From NCBI RefSeq assembly GCF_031846185.1, contig NZ_JAVRIF010000005.1, forward strand, positions 1 through 64,000: a stretch of 64,000 nucleotides of DNA, written 5' to 3'. Made by a program: the position numbers and the translations under genes. This stretch comes from Thalassotalea_H castellviae (lineage in GTDB: Bacteria; Pseudomonadota; Gammaproteobacteria; Enterobacterales; Alteromonadaceae). This document shows, in pieces, positions 24,707 to 33,556 of the stretch. The notes beneath the pieces were generated by a model. The model was not told where the DNA came from. It did not search any database and worked only from the letters and a program-made list of their open reading frames with translations. Each line of letters opens with the position of its first letter. The first letter of the stretch is position 1.

Positions 24707-27014
24707 AGTTTTTATACCACTCCACAAAGGTGTCGGCATCTATCGGTCTTGAAATATAATAGCCTTGGGCATACTCACAGCCATAAGACGCTAACAATGC
24801 GAGACTTTCTTTATTCTCAACCCCTTCAGCAACTACTTGCATGTTTAACTTATGGCCTAAAGAAATCGTCGAGCTGACAATATCTTGATCTTTCGGACAA
24901 GCTTCCAATGACAGAATAAAGCATTTATCTATTTTTAACTCATCAACCGGTAACGTTTTTAATTTAGATAATGATGATTGACCTATACCATAATCATCCA
25001 CTGATATTTGAAAACCTAACGTTTGAAGATGAGAAAGCCGTTCAATGACAATTTCTTCATTCTCGGCCAAGTCACGTTCTGTTAACTCTAACGTTAGTTG
25101 GTTAGGCGAAACATTATATTTTTCAATAGTCGACAACAAGTAATCGACAAACTCTGGATGTTGAATATCTTGTGCTGACAAATTAACGGAAACGCGAATA
25201 CTTAAACCAATTTCATTCCATTTCTCCATTTGCATCGCAACATTTTTAATCACCCAATGAGTTAAGCTAACAATGAGCCCTGACTTTTCAGCTAAACTGA
25301 CAAAATGCTCTGGATTAACAAAGTTACCTGCTTTATTGATCCAACGTATTAACGCTTCCGCTTTCTCAATTTTATTATTTGATAAATTTAACTTAGGTTG
25401 ATAGTTAAGAAATAACGGACTATTTTCCGAATGAATCGCCATTCTTAACTCTTCAATCATTTGAATTTTCTCTAGATAAGCTTCATCTTCTCCGTCTTCA
25501 TATTGACGGATAGCTTTTTGCTCTTTTGTGGCTGAGCGCATTGCCATAATCACTCGGCGCATCAGTAATTCAGGTGTTTTGCCATGCATAATCGAGTTAA
25601 CTGAACCAATATGTAATTCAAGGTTCATTTTAATATCATCAACCCAATAAGCTTGTGTTAATCGGTCGTGTAAGCTTAATAATTCAGGCTCAATTTCTTT
25701 TAAATCGGCAATGGCTAACACTAAAATAAATTCGTCTGAATCTATTCTTCCCGCAGCACCAAGATTAATATTTTCATGATGTGCGTTTATAGAGTCTTGC
25801 AGTCGTTTTGCTAACTCTTTCAATATAACATCACCATTTTCAGGACCTATGGTGTCATTAATTTGGTTAAAGCCTTTTATATTGATACTGGCTAATAACA
25901 AATTTGCGTTTGCACTAATACACTTATCAATAATATTAAGTAACATTTGACGATTATATAAACCGGTCAGATGATCATGTTCCGCTTGAAATTTAATCTC
26001 TTTTTCTCGATGACTTATCGCTTCACCCATTGTAGAAAAGGCATAGTAAAGTTCATTAAACTCCGTCGGTAAACGGTGTTCATTTTTTTCAATTTTCAAC
26101 TCTCCACGACTTATTCTGGCGGTAAGTTTCATTAAGTAATTAAGCGGCGTTGAGATGCCTTTAGAAAGCAGTCGGGATAAAAACATTGAAATTAATATGA
26201 TCAACAAGGCAATAAACAAGATAGATGAAATAAGTTGATTAAATTCTTCGTGGACCTCTTTCAGTGATGTTGATAACAAGGCAGAAATCCCTGCATTTTC
26301 ATCAAAAGGCACTTTTTTGTTAAAGTAATTTGTTTTACTAATCAATAAATCTAAGGTGGTAATAGGAGCAATTGAAAGATCATTATTGTCATTCTCAAGA
26401 TCGCTAATACTGGAAACAATATTTTGTTCCCTCACTACTAAGGTAATATCTAACGACGTTAAGTTTTTCAAATTAACTAATGAGGCTTTACTCAATTGAA
26501 AACCAACAATAGCGTACCCTATTTCTCTTGGCGCTTTCACGGGTAGAATAATGAGCTGATAAATACGATTATTGAGGACTAAAAACTGAGTCAGGTTTGA
26601 ACTCGAAATGAGTTTTTTCACTTTTTCCGTGACTTGTGCATTAGTAACCTTTTGCTTGGCGCTGATTGAAATTAGCTCACCTTGCAAATCAACCATCACC
26701 ATCAAGTCAGCATTTATTCTTTCACCATGATTGAGTAAAACACTTTCAATGGTATTTTTATCTCGTGTAGCAATCGCTTGCTTAAAGCCAAAGTCCGCCG
26801 TTAAAACACGCGTAGCGGTTACCAAAAGCTGTTCTTGTGAAGATAAATATTCAGTTAATACATTTTGAGCATATCGCATTTGACGCTCAATTTGTTTTTC
26901 CGTTAATTGCGCGGTTCTAAATGCGTAACTTGTCGTCAGCGTAATTGCGGTAATAACAATTAGTAATGCTGATAACCAGGCAACCTGTGATCGAATACTT
27001 AACCTAGTGAGCAT
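24690..27014 (-). CDS. dCache-HAMP-GGDEF-EAL membrane signalling protein
   Basis: 774 aa. TM1 (about 12-32) and TM2 (about 262-282) enclose a periplasmic dCache-like sensor domain (about 35-258, with VLTADFGFKQAIATRD). A HAMP region (about 283-335) follows, then a GGDEF domain (about 340-505) whose motif is degenerate (DSDEF at 425-429), and an EAL domain (about 515-770) with EALIRW (553), LTERDLAENEE, DDYGIGQSSLSKLK, LKIDKCF and VVAEGVEN. Most EAL catalytic positions look intact, so it probably hydrolyses c-di-GMP, with the GGDEF part regulatory. It overlaps the preceding gene by 11 bases and the next by 17. Confidence 0.92.
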   Translation of the reverse strand: MLTRLSIRSQVAWLSALLIVITAITLTTSYAFRTAQLTEKQIERQMRYAQNVLTEYLSSQEQLLVTATRVLTADFGFKQAIATRDKNTIESVLLNHGERINADLMVMVDLQGELISISAKQKVTNAQVTEKVKKLISSSNLTQFLVLNNRIYQLIILPVKAPREIGYAIVGFQLSKASLVNLKNLTSLDITLVVREQNIVSSISDLENDNNDLSIAPITTLDLLISKTNYFNKKVPFDENAGISALLSTSLKEVHEEFNQLISSILFIALLIILISMFLSRLLSKGISTPLNYLMKLTARISRGELKIEKNEHRLPTEFNELYYAFSTMGEAISHREKEIKFQAEHDHLTGLYNRQMLLNIIDKCISANANLLLASINIKGFNQINDTIGPENGDVILKELAKRLQDSINAHHENINLGAAGRIDSDEFILVLAIADLKEIEPELLSLHDRLTQAYWVDDIKMNLELHIGSVNSIMHGKTPELLMRRVIMAMRSATKEQKAIRQYEDGEDEAYLEKIQMIEELRMAIHSENSPLFLNYQPKLNLSNNKIEKAEALIRWINKAGNFVNPEHFVSLAEKSGLIVSLTHWVIKNVAMQMEKWNEIGLSIRVSVNLSAQDIQHPEFVDYLLSTIEKYNVSPNQLTLELTERDLAENEEIVIERLSHLQTLGFQISVDDYGIGQSSLSKLKTLPVDELKIDKCFILSLEACPKDQDIVSSTISLGHKLNMQVVAEGVENKESLALLASYGCEYAQGYYISRPIDADTFVEWYKNYVPNY

Positions 27015-27654
27015 GTTTACCTAACTCTCCAAAAGTGTTGCGTGGAACTGGAGTTTTTGTATTTAAAGTAAGGGTGATTTCTTTGTTATTAGCCTTAAGC
27101 AATGCAATGGGTAGCATTTCTCTATGTTCAACACCTTTCATTGCATTTGGATGCCATAAATAAAATGATTTCGCCAAAGCAGGTATCTCATCAATTTCAA
27201 TTTTTCCTGTCACATTAGACTTAACCGTATAGGTATTGTCATGAACATAAATATAGCCAACCATAGAGTCGTGAATATTACACCCCAAAACGACAATACC
27301 CTCTTGTTCAAATTCAACTGGATTTTTTGGGCGAGCAGCATACAACTTTAATTCGAAGGTTTTAGCCGCTGAAAATGAATACACATGGTGACGAATATCA
27401 TCACTATTAGGAAAAGAGACTAAGCTGTTTTTTGGCGCTATTAAAACGTTAGGAGCAAACGATTTATCGATTTGGTCCATAATCAACGGTGTAGTGAAAT
27501 CATTTTCTTCTGAGTGATGAAGAGGAATTTCGAGCACAACATCCGCTAATGGCTGACCATCTTGATTAATAACATTTATGGTTGTAGCGTGCGCCACATT
27601 ACCAAGAGAAATGAGGAGAATGAAACCAACCAATATTGTTTTTTTATCAAGCAT
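27004..27654 (-). CDS. Exported cupredoxin-like protein (methylamine utilisation protein type)
   Basis: 216 aa with a signal peptide (about residues 1-23). The cupredoxin-like region (about 70-140) has the elements of a type 1 copper site: FPNSDDIRHHV with H90, then C125-x2-H128-x2-M131 (GCNIHDSM). A C-terminal beta-rich part resembles a carboxypeptidase-regulatory-like sandwich. Proteins of this kind are often labelled methylamine utilisation proteins, but no mau genes are present, so that name says little. It is first in a four-gene operon with an EAL protein, a DUF3034 protein and a globin. Copper binding is predicted from residues only. Confidence 0.85.
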   Translation of the reverse strand: MLDKKTILVGFILLISLGNVAHATTINVINQDGQPLADVVLEIPLHHSEENDFTTPLIMDQIDKSFAPNVLIAPKNSLVSFPNSDDIRHHVYSFSAAKTFELKLYAARPKNPVEFEQEGIVVLGCNIHDSMVGYIYVHDNTYTVKSNVTGKIEIDEIPALAKSFYLWHPNAMKGVEHREMLPIALLKANNKEITLTLNTKTPVPRNTFGELGKHAH

Positions 27655-27892
27655 ATTATTCTTAAATTAAACTTAGACGTTAAACAATGATGACTTGATT
27701 ATGACAAGCTAACTCCAAATACGCAAAAATACTTAACCATCAGATCCTTAAGTAATTTTATCTTCCATTCAATCAATTATTCATTGAAAACGAACAGAGT
27801 CAAATCAACTACTTAAGTTTTTTTTATATTCTACACTTTGTAAGCAGTTCTGAATCTTTAAAACGCAGGCTTTTCTCGCTAGCTTACAAAGC

Positions 27893-28636
27893 TTAAAAAC
27901 GTAACAAATAACGTCCTTGCCGATCAGGTTTTCCTAAAAAAGGTAATACTTGTTCAAGTGCTTTTGGCATAGTATTGTTCGGCGTCAAAAAGCCATTGCC
28001 AGAAACAGCAAACCCTTGACTGACAGAAGCGGTAAAACTTAACCCTAACTCATTTTGTTCATCTAAAGTGAGCACTACATCACCTTGCTCACAACTAAGT
28101 GATGTTGATAATTTTCCTAAGGCGACTTTCTGATCTAACACAGTTACGGCCGCTTTATTCCAGGCAATGTCTCCTGTTAAAGACTGACAAATCGCATTAC
28201 CGGCAACAAATTCAGACACGTTAATATCAACAAAGTCATGCGCTTTAACCGGCAGTGGTAACTTTAAATGAGAGGAAATATTATCAGCGCTTAGGGTTAT
28301 TTTCGCATCTGTTATCCGTAATGCTGAAAATAATCCATGAATATTAGCAACACCTTCTGGACCTGACACCAAAGCACCGCCGAAGGTAAGGTCAATGTTA
28401 GGATCAAGCGTTAATAATGACAGCGGGCTTACATCTATTTTAATATCATTGACAATAAATCCATTATAATTAGCTGTTTTTATTTTACTCTGCCAAATAG
28501 TGCCATTAACAGTACTTAGCTGTAATTGACTAGGCAAAGTTACCCACTGTAAAACAAAGCTCGCTGGCATTAACGCCAATAAAAATATTACATAAGCGCC
28601 AATAACACCGACGCTGATCTTAAACCACTTAGCCAT
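27893..28636 (-). CDS. gspN: Type II secretion system protein N
   Basis: 247 aa. One N-terminal membrane helix (about 8-30, VGVIGAYVIFLLALMPASFVL), then a periplasmic beta-rich domain with VTLPSQLQLSTVNGTIWQS, typical of GspN. It is an accessory inner-membrane component, last in the gsp operon; its ATG touches the end of gspM. No strong terminator is obvious in the 238 bases before the next operon's start. Confidence 0.92.
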   Translation of the reverse strand: MAKWFKISVGVIGAYVIFLLALMPASFVLQWVTLPSQLQLSTVNGTIWQSKIKTANYNGFIVNDIKIDVSPLSLLTLDPNIDLTFGGALVSGPEGVANIHGLFSALRITDAKITLSADNISSHLKLPLPVKAHDFVDINVSEFVAGNAICQSLTGDIAWNKAAVTVLDQKVALGKLSTSLSCEQGDVVLTLDEQNELGLSFTASVSQGFAVSGNGFLTPNNTMPKALEQVLPFLGKPDRQGRYLLRF

Positions 28637-29106
28637 TAAATCTTTCCTAACTGCAAGCGTTTCACTCGCACTTGTCCAGGTTGCTCACCTTTTGTTAAAT
28701 CAATTGTTTCTACTTGAATACCTTCATCGTTCGCGAGTTTTTCTAACCAGGATAATAATTGTGTAAAGGCAATATTATCTATCCATACTTGCACACTATC
28801 ACTTTGCGGTTGAATACGCGTAATAGTTATCGCATGTTGTCTAGCACTACGATTGACTATTGACGACAGACTGCCTGAGCTTGCCTGAGTGTTACCCGCC
28901 TTTTTTGCCGCTTTATAACGTTGTGTTTCACTGGCGACAAAGGTTAATAACGTTTGTTGTCGCGTTAATTTACTCTGCCCTTTGTCAATATTTTCATGTA
29001 AAGGCTGCCAAACGAAGCTATAGAAAATAAACACGAATAAAACGCCAGCTAAAGAACCAACTAAACGTTGCTCGCGCGAATTAAGGCCTAACCACCAAGT
29101 TTTCAT
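28636..29106 (-). CDS. gspM: Type II secretion system protein M
   Basis: 156 aa. Short cytoplasmic N-terminus (MKTWWLGLNSREQRLV), one membrane helix (about 16-33) and a small ferredoxin-like periplasmic domain. GspM forms the inner-membrane platform with GspL. The ATG overlaps gspL by 4 bases. Confidence 0.94.
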   Translation of the reverse strand: MKTWWLGLNSREQRLVGSLAGVLFVFIFYSFVWQPLHENIDKGQSKLTRQQTLLTFVASETQRYKAAKKAGNTQASSGSLSSIVNRSARQHAITITRIQPQSDSVQVWIDNIAFTQLLSWLEKLANDEGIQVETIDLTKGEQPGQVRVKRLQLGKI

Positions 29107-30329
29107 GAACGACCTCCTTTCGGGGCAGTAATACTAAATGATCCAGTAATTTGATCGCCTTGATTATTTTGAGCACCTTGCGAAACAGAAAAGCCTTGTC
29201 GTTCTAATAAGGTTTTAAATTGTTCAAACTGTTGATAACTCGTTGCCGTGGCCTGCATACGTAACTCATTTCGCTTACCATCAAACTTAATTGACTCGGG
29301 TTTTAACTGTGGAACTTGTGAAAAAGCGGGTTGTATAGTTGTTAACATCATCAAAAAACTTCCCTCATTACTGGTGGTTCCGATCTCAGCCATTTTTCTT
29401 TTCAATTGTGAACGAATCGTTGAAATGCGCACTCGTTTAGTTTCAGGGAAAGCTAATTTATATTGCGCTATAATTTGTTGCTCAAGTGCGTGATTTTGAT
29501 TATTTATCTGCCATAAAGTTGCAGATTTCAAAAGCAAATTAACCAACAAAGCTAGCCCAGCAAAACCTGCTGCCCAAACCCACGTTTTTAGCAAAGGGGA
29601 GCGTGTTGATTTAACTTGAAACTCACCCTGTAATAGGTTGAAATTTGAATGAGAAAGTTGCTGAGCAAATAATGCCAGTGGTAATTCTTCGGGTTGAGGA
29701 TGAACTAAGATATTTTCTTCACAATCGGGTAACGTTGAAAACGCATCGATATTGATAGTTTCACCGTTTTTCCAAAGCATATTTGCTTGTTGCCAAAGGT
29801 TTTCATCAAATAAGCCACCTTGCCAATTGTGTTGTTTTAATAACACTTGATTGTCAATCATAATTGCTTGCCAATTCTCTTGTGCATCAGGTAAAGCTAA
29901 AACATCAGGTAGCATTCTTTTTGTTGAAATACCCGCTTCATTTAACCAACTGAGCCAATAATTCATCTGTTGCTGTTCAACAACCGCAACAAAACAATTT
30001 TCATCCGATTGAGGGGCTTTATTGTCTCCGTAAGCAAAAAACAATTGCTCTACGTCTTGGGCTAATTCGTCTTCAAGCATGTAAGGTGCCGCTAAGCGAA
30101 TGGCTTTCTGTGATTTTGCCGGCACATGTAAGCTTTTCAACGTAACATCGCAGCTAGGAACCAACACAACGACTTCTCTTGATTGTGCTTTTTCGGTTAA
30201 TTGTGAGAGTTGATCAACGCCTGATAACTCGCCACTGGCAATGATGTCTTGCCCATGGGTGTTCCACACCATCCAATGAATAGTGTTGTGATGATTACTG
30301 CCTAAACGAATGATTAGATTTTCTGCCAT
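29103..30329 (-). CDS. gspL: Type II secretion system protein L
   Basis: 408 aa. The cytoplasmic actin-like domain (about 1-240) binds the ATPase GspE, one membrane helix (about 249-268, WVWAAGFAGLALLVNLLL) follows, and then a periplasmic ferredoxin-like domain that pairs with GspM. It links ATP hydrolysis to pseudopilus assembly. Its start overlaps the last base of gspK. Confidence 0.95.
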   Translation of the reverse strand: MAENLIIRLGSNHHNTIHWMVWNTHGQDIIASGELSGVDQLSQLTEKAQSREVVVLVPSCDVTLKSLHVPAKSQKAIRLAAPYMLEDELAQDVEQLFFAYGDNKAPQSDENCFVAVVEQQQMNYWLSWLNEAGISTKRMLPDVLALPDAQENWQAIMIDNQVLLKQHNWQGGLFDENLWQQANMLWKNGETINIDAFSTLPDCEENILVHPQPEELPLALFAQQLSHSNFNLLQGEFQVKSTRSPLLKTWVWAAGFAGLALLVNLLLKSATLWQINNQNHALEQQIIAQYKLAFPETKRVRISTIRSQLKRKMAEIGTTSNEGSFLMMLTTIQPAFSQVPQLKPESIKFDGKRNELRMQATATSYQQFEQFKTLLERQGFSVSQGAQNNQGDQITGSFSITAPKGGRS

Positions 30330-31315
30330 TAGTCACGTCCTATAGTGCGGCTAATTACGCTAATTTTATTATTATCAGCTACATAAAAAGTAGAATTTAA
30401 TTGAAAGTAGCTATTATTAAAGTTTGCTGTTGCCTTTAGTTTAAAGTATTCACTATCAACAACAAACCGCTGTTTTTGTTCTTCGGTCAATTTTAACGTT
30501 TTAATTTCAGGTAATTCAAAAAACGCATTTACATCTTTAAAACCATTTTCTTCTCTTGCAGAAAGCGCTTGTTCCGCATCTTCTCGAGACATAGACAACA
30601 TTGCTTGCAATATCTCGGGCGATTCCTGTGATAGCGTATTGATATTCACTTGATACAAGTTATTGTTGGGTATTACACATACATAGTCTTTCAATGCTTG
30701 GATCACCGGAAGTGTAAAATGCTCGATAACTCGTAATTCATTCACACTCGCCAAGAAGTTATTCGCTGGAAAATATGGAAATTCTTTTGCCGCATAATCA
30801 TTATCCTCCGCACCGCCTGCACTGACGATAGCAGAATCACCATCAAGCCAATCTGTCAGGGCATCCGCCATATATTCGGCCGAAAATTCATCGACCTCGT
30901 CAATATTTAACGCGATTAATAATTCTTCAAAGGCAAGTCTCGCCGGTGCTTTTTTATTACTTCCCCTTTCGACAGGTTGTGATCGTAGAGCATTTAAATT
31001 AAAACACGCTTGTAAATCGGTTATTTCACCCGATATTTCACCGTAATCAACAGGATAAGTGGTTTTTCCTTGTGCCCACATTTGCCCTAAATGTGTGCTG
31101 TCTTTTTCTTCATTAAAGGTAGTTAATAGTACACGTTTAGCAAAAGCTTCGGCCCCCATCGCATACCAATAAGCCTGTTGATTAAAGTTTATATTAGTGG
31201 TGCGTTGCACTTGTAATTGTAAACGGGCTAACATTTGAGTAGCAATAATGGCAGCTAATGCCACCACTAACATCACGGTAATTAATGCAACACCTTGGCA
31301 TTTTATCGATTTCAT
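30329..31315 (-). CDS. gspK: Type II secretion system minor pseudopilin K
   Basis: 328 aa. Prepilin cleavage site KCQG/VALITVMLVVALAAIIATQ; residue +5 is Thr rather than Glu, as usual for GspK, which sits at the pseudopilus tip. The large alpha domain insert is present (length over 300). The ATG overlaps gspJ by 4 bases. Confidence 0.95.
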   Translation of the reverse strand: MKSIKCQGVALITVMLVVALAAIIATQMLARLQLQVQRTTNINFNQQAYWYAMGAEAFAKRVLLTTFNEEKDSTHLGQMWAQGKTTYPVDYGEISGEITDLQACFNLNALRSQPVERGSNKKAPARLAFEELLIALNIDEVDEFSAEYMADALTDWLDGDSAIVSAGGAEDNDYAAKEFPYFPANNFLASVNELRVIEHFTLPVIQALKDYVCVIPNNNLYQVNINTLSQESPEILQAMLSMSREDAEQALSAREENGFKDVNAFFELPEIKTLKLTEEQKQRFVVDSEYFKLKATANFNNSYFQLNSTFYVADNNKISVISRTIGRD

Positions 31316-32046
31316 CGTCGCTCACCTTGTGAAGAAGCAGGCGTATTACCACGTTGTGCATTTTTTGAATTGTTTAGACTCTCATCATTTGAGTTAGGTC
31401 TTCGAGGATCAATTGAACGAACTTCGTTTAATCCATCAGCCACTAAAAATTTTCGCTCGATAATGCCAATATCTTCTGTTTCTACAATCAATTTTATTGC
31501 TTGTGGAAATTGCGCTTTAATTAAAGTGTTCTGCCATTTATTTTTATAATAATATTCAATTTCAATCCCCGTTACTTGTTCAATTAATTTTCGAACTCTA
31601 GGCTCTTCTCCGGTTACTGCATCAACAAAATTAAAATGTAATCGCTCTAAAACATTTTCATTTATACGATAAGCGACTGATTGTAAGTCACTACGCGGGA
31701 TCAATAACCCTGGGTTGGTCCAGCCATGTCTTACGAAGGCAATACTTTCATCACTAGTAGAAAAACTTCCTTGCTCAGTATGGATAAAATTTTCGAGTGG
31801 CGCTTCGCCCTCTATCCGCATTGAACGGGCCGCAATTTGTAGAAAATCCCGTTCGATAACCAACCATGCTCGCTGAATATCATTCAACCTTTGCATTTTT
31901 TCATAAGAAAATCGTTCACTTTGAATCACGCCATCAAAAACACTAAAGCTTGCTAAACTGATCATTGCAAAAATAGCAATCGCTAATAAAACTTCTATTA
32001 AAGTAAAGCCTCGACTCTTTTGACGTTTTTCAAGAAAACTCATCAC
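31312..32046 (-). CDS. gspJ: Type II secretion system minor pseudopilin J
   Basis: 244 aa. Prepilin signal SRG/FTLIEVLLAIAIF with the +5 Glu. It forms the tip complex with GspI and GspK. The C-terminus is a long hydrophilic tail rich in Arg, Asn and Ser (about 220-244). The start overlaps the last base of gspI. Confidence 0.95.
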   Translation of the reverse strand: MMSFLEKRQKSRGFTLIEVLLAIAIFAMISLASFSVFDGVIQSERFSYEKMQRLNDIQRAWLVIERDFLQIAARSMRIEGEAPLENFIHTEQGSFSTSDESIAFVRHGWTNPGLLIPRSDLQSVAYRINENVLERLHFNFVDAVTGEEPRVRKLIEQVTGIEIEYYYKNKWQNTLIKAQFPQAIKLIVETEDIGIIERKFLVADGLNEVRSIDPRRPNSNDESLNNSKNAQRGNTPASSQGERR

Positions 32047-32423
32047 TAAGTGCCTTTTGAAACATAAGTCATCAAGCTAGTAAGTGCCAACTCTGAGTTT
32101 TCGCTTTGTCTTACTTCTATGACAATTGACCGCATGTCATTGTCTTGAGTTTTAATCACTTTTTGTGTCCAAAACCATTCGCGCCCTGCCATGGTTACTT
32201 TACCCGTTTTATTATTTTTAGGTGGCCAAGATTCATCAAGGCTAGCTTCAACAAGTTGATTAGACGCTACCCAATCGGCAATCATTTTATTTTCTAAATT
32301 ATTTAAGCTATTAAAGTGTGTGTCAGCAGTATCAAGTAATGCTAATCCCGCAAGTGAAAATACCGATAAAGCCAATAACACTTCAATTAACGTAAAACCT
32401 TGCCAAACTCGCTTTAAAACCAT
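32046..32423 (-). CDS. gspI: Type II secretion system minor pseudopilin I
   Basis: 125 aa. Prepilin signal WQG/FTLIEVLLALSVF, then the short GspI globular domain (LNNLENKMIADWVASNQLVE). It nucleates pseudopilus assembly with J and K. The start shares a base with the end of gspH. Confidence 0.95.
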   Translation of the reverse strand: MVLKRVWQGFTLIEVLLALSVFSLAGLALLDTADTHFNSLNNLENKMIADWVASNQLVEASLDESWPPKNNKTGKVTMAGREWFWTQKVIKTQDNDMRSIVIEVRQSENSELALTSLMTYVSKGT

Positions 32424-33073
32424 TACTCGTTTTTCCCATAATGATCTTCAGCAGAAAATGTCTCACCATTAACGAACGGACCAACAATATCAACTGGTGT
32501 ACTATATAATCCAATTACCGAGAAGGAAGTATCAGGTGCGTCAAACCATTGTGGATGAAAAGAAAAATCAACACGAAACGGTGTGATATCTCCGCCAGAT
32601 AATATATACACTTGTGGAATGATTGGTTTTTGATCTTCACTTAACCCTTCTTGCATCTCTTCTAAATGTTCATCGTCCGGCGTAAACAATTCCGCAGACA
32701 CTAAAGGAGGTTGTTCTAAGGGGAGATCATCAAACATTAAAGAGATGATGATATTTTCTGGTAAATCATGAGGAGTTAATATTTCGTTATCAGGTAGCGC
32801 AGTCCATCGCAATCCATCATAACCGACAAATTGATATGTGTTTTCGTCAATAAATAAGCCTAATTCAAGATTATTCAATAAACCATATTCTGCCGCTAAA
32901 TTAAAAACACCGGCAAAACGATGTGCTTCCTGTTCTAGTTGTGACTCAGGTTTATTGGAGGAAAAATTAATTTGAATGGCAGCCACCATCAAACCGATCA
33001 CCACGATCACCAACAAGACTTCAATTAACGTAAAGCCTTGTGGTTGTCTTCTTCTACTACCTTTTTTTAACAT
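32423..33073 (-). CDS. gspH: Type II secretion system minor pseudopilin H
   Basis: 216 aa, somewhat longer than common GspH. Prepilin signal QPQG/FTLIEVLLVIVVIGLMVA, then a beta domain with LGLFIDENTYQFVGYDGLRW. An acidic stretch at about 128-145 (FTPDDEHLEEMQEG) looks like an insertion that adds the extra length. Confidence 0.93.
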   Translation of the reverse strand: MLKKGSRRRQPQGFTLIEVLLVIVVIGLMVAAIQINFSSNKPESQLEQEAHRFAGVFNLAAEYGLLNNLELGLFIDENTYQFVGYDGLRWTALPDNEILTPHDLPENIIISLMFDDLPLEQPPLVSAELFTPDDEHLEEMQEGLSEDQKPIIPQVYILSGGDITPFRVDFSFHPQWFDAPDTSFSVIGLYSTPVDIVGPFVNGETFSAEDHYGKNE

Positions 33074-33114
33074 TGCTTAAATAGGTGTGGGTAGTTTTAT
33101 TAAGTGGCAATAAT

Positions 33115-33555
33115 TTATTGATAATCAGCTAAATTCCAATTTCCAATATCATCGTCTGTATCGGCTTCGCCATCAGGGCCCATAGAAAAAATATCCATTT
33201 TCCCATGTTCACCAGGGTTTAAAAGCTGATAGTCATTGCCCCATGGGTCTTGAGGTAAACGTTTAATATAACCACCTTCAGGAAAACGACGAGGGATCGG
33301 CTCTATTTCTGTTTGCTCAACTAAGGCTTCAAGCCCTTGTTCAGTCGTTGGGTAATTATAATTTTGTGAGCGATACATGCCTAACGCGGTTTCCAATGAA
33401 CCTATATCAATCACAGCTTTTTGTTCTCGAGCGGTGTCTTGACTGCCCATTAAATTTGGTACGATCATACTGGCAATGATGCCGATGATAACCAGCACCA
33501 CCATGACTTCTAATAAAGAAAAACCTGATTGTTTAGACTGCATTTTCTTTTTCAT
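33115..33555 (-). CDS. gspG: Type II secretion system major pseudopilin G
   Basis: 146 aa. Cleavage site KQSG/FSLLEVMVVLVIIGIIASMIVPNL. The C-terminal half carries the GspG calcium-site region (MGPDGEADTDDDIGNW). It forms the body of the pseudopilus. It lies 41 bases before gspH and directly after gspF. Confidence 0.97.
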   Translation of the reverse strand: MKKKMQSKQSGFSLLEVMVVLVIIGIIASMIVPNLMGSQDTAREQKAVIDIGSLETALGMYRSQNYNYPTTEQGLEALVEQTEIEPIPRRFPEGGYIKRLPQDPWGNDYQLLNPGEHGKMDIFSMGPDGEADTDDDIGNWNLADYQ

Positions 33556-33556
33556 G

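Noticed and set aside
27004..27654. Methylamine catabolism role for the cupredoxin-like gene
   Set aside because: No mauA, mauB, mauE, mauD or other amine dehydrogenase genes are nearby; the common family label alone does not support it.
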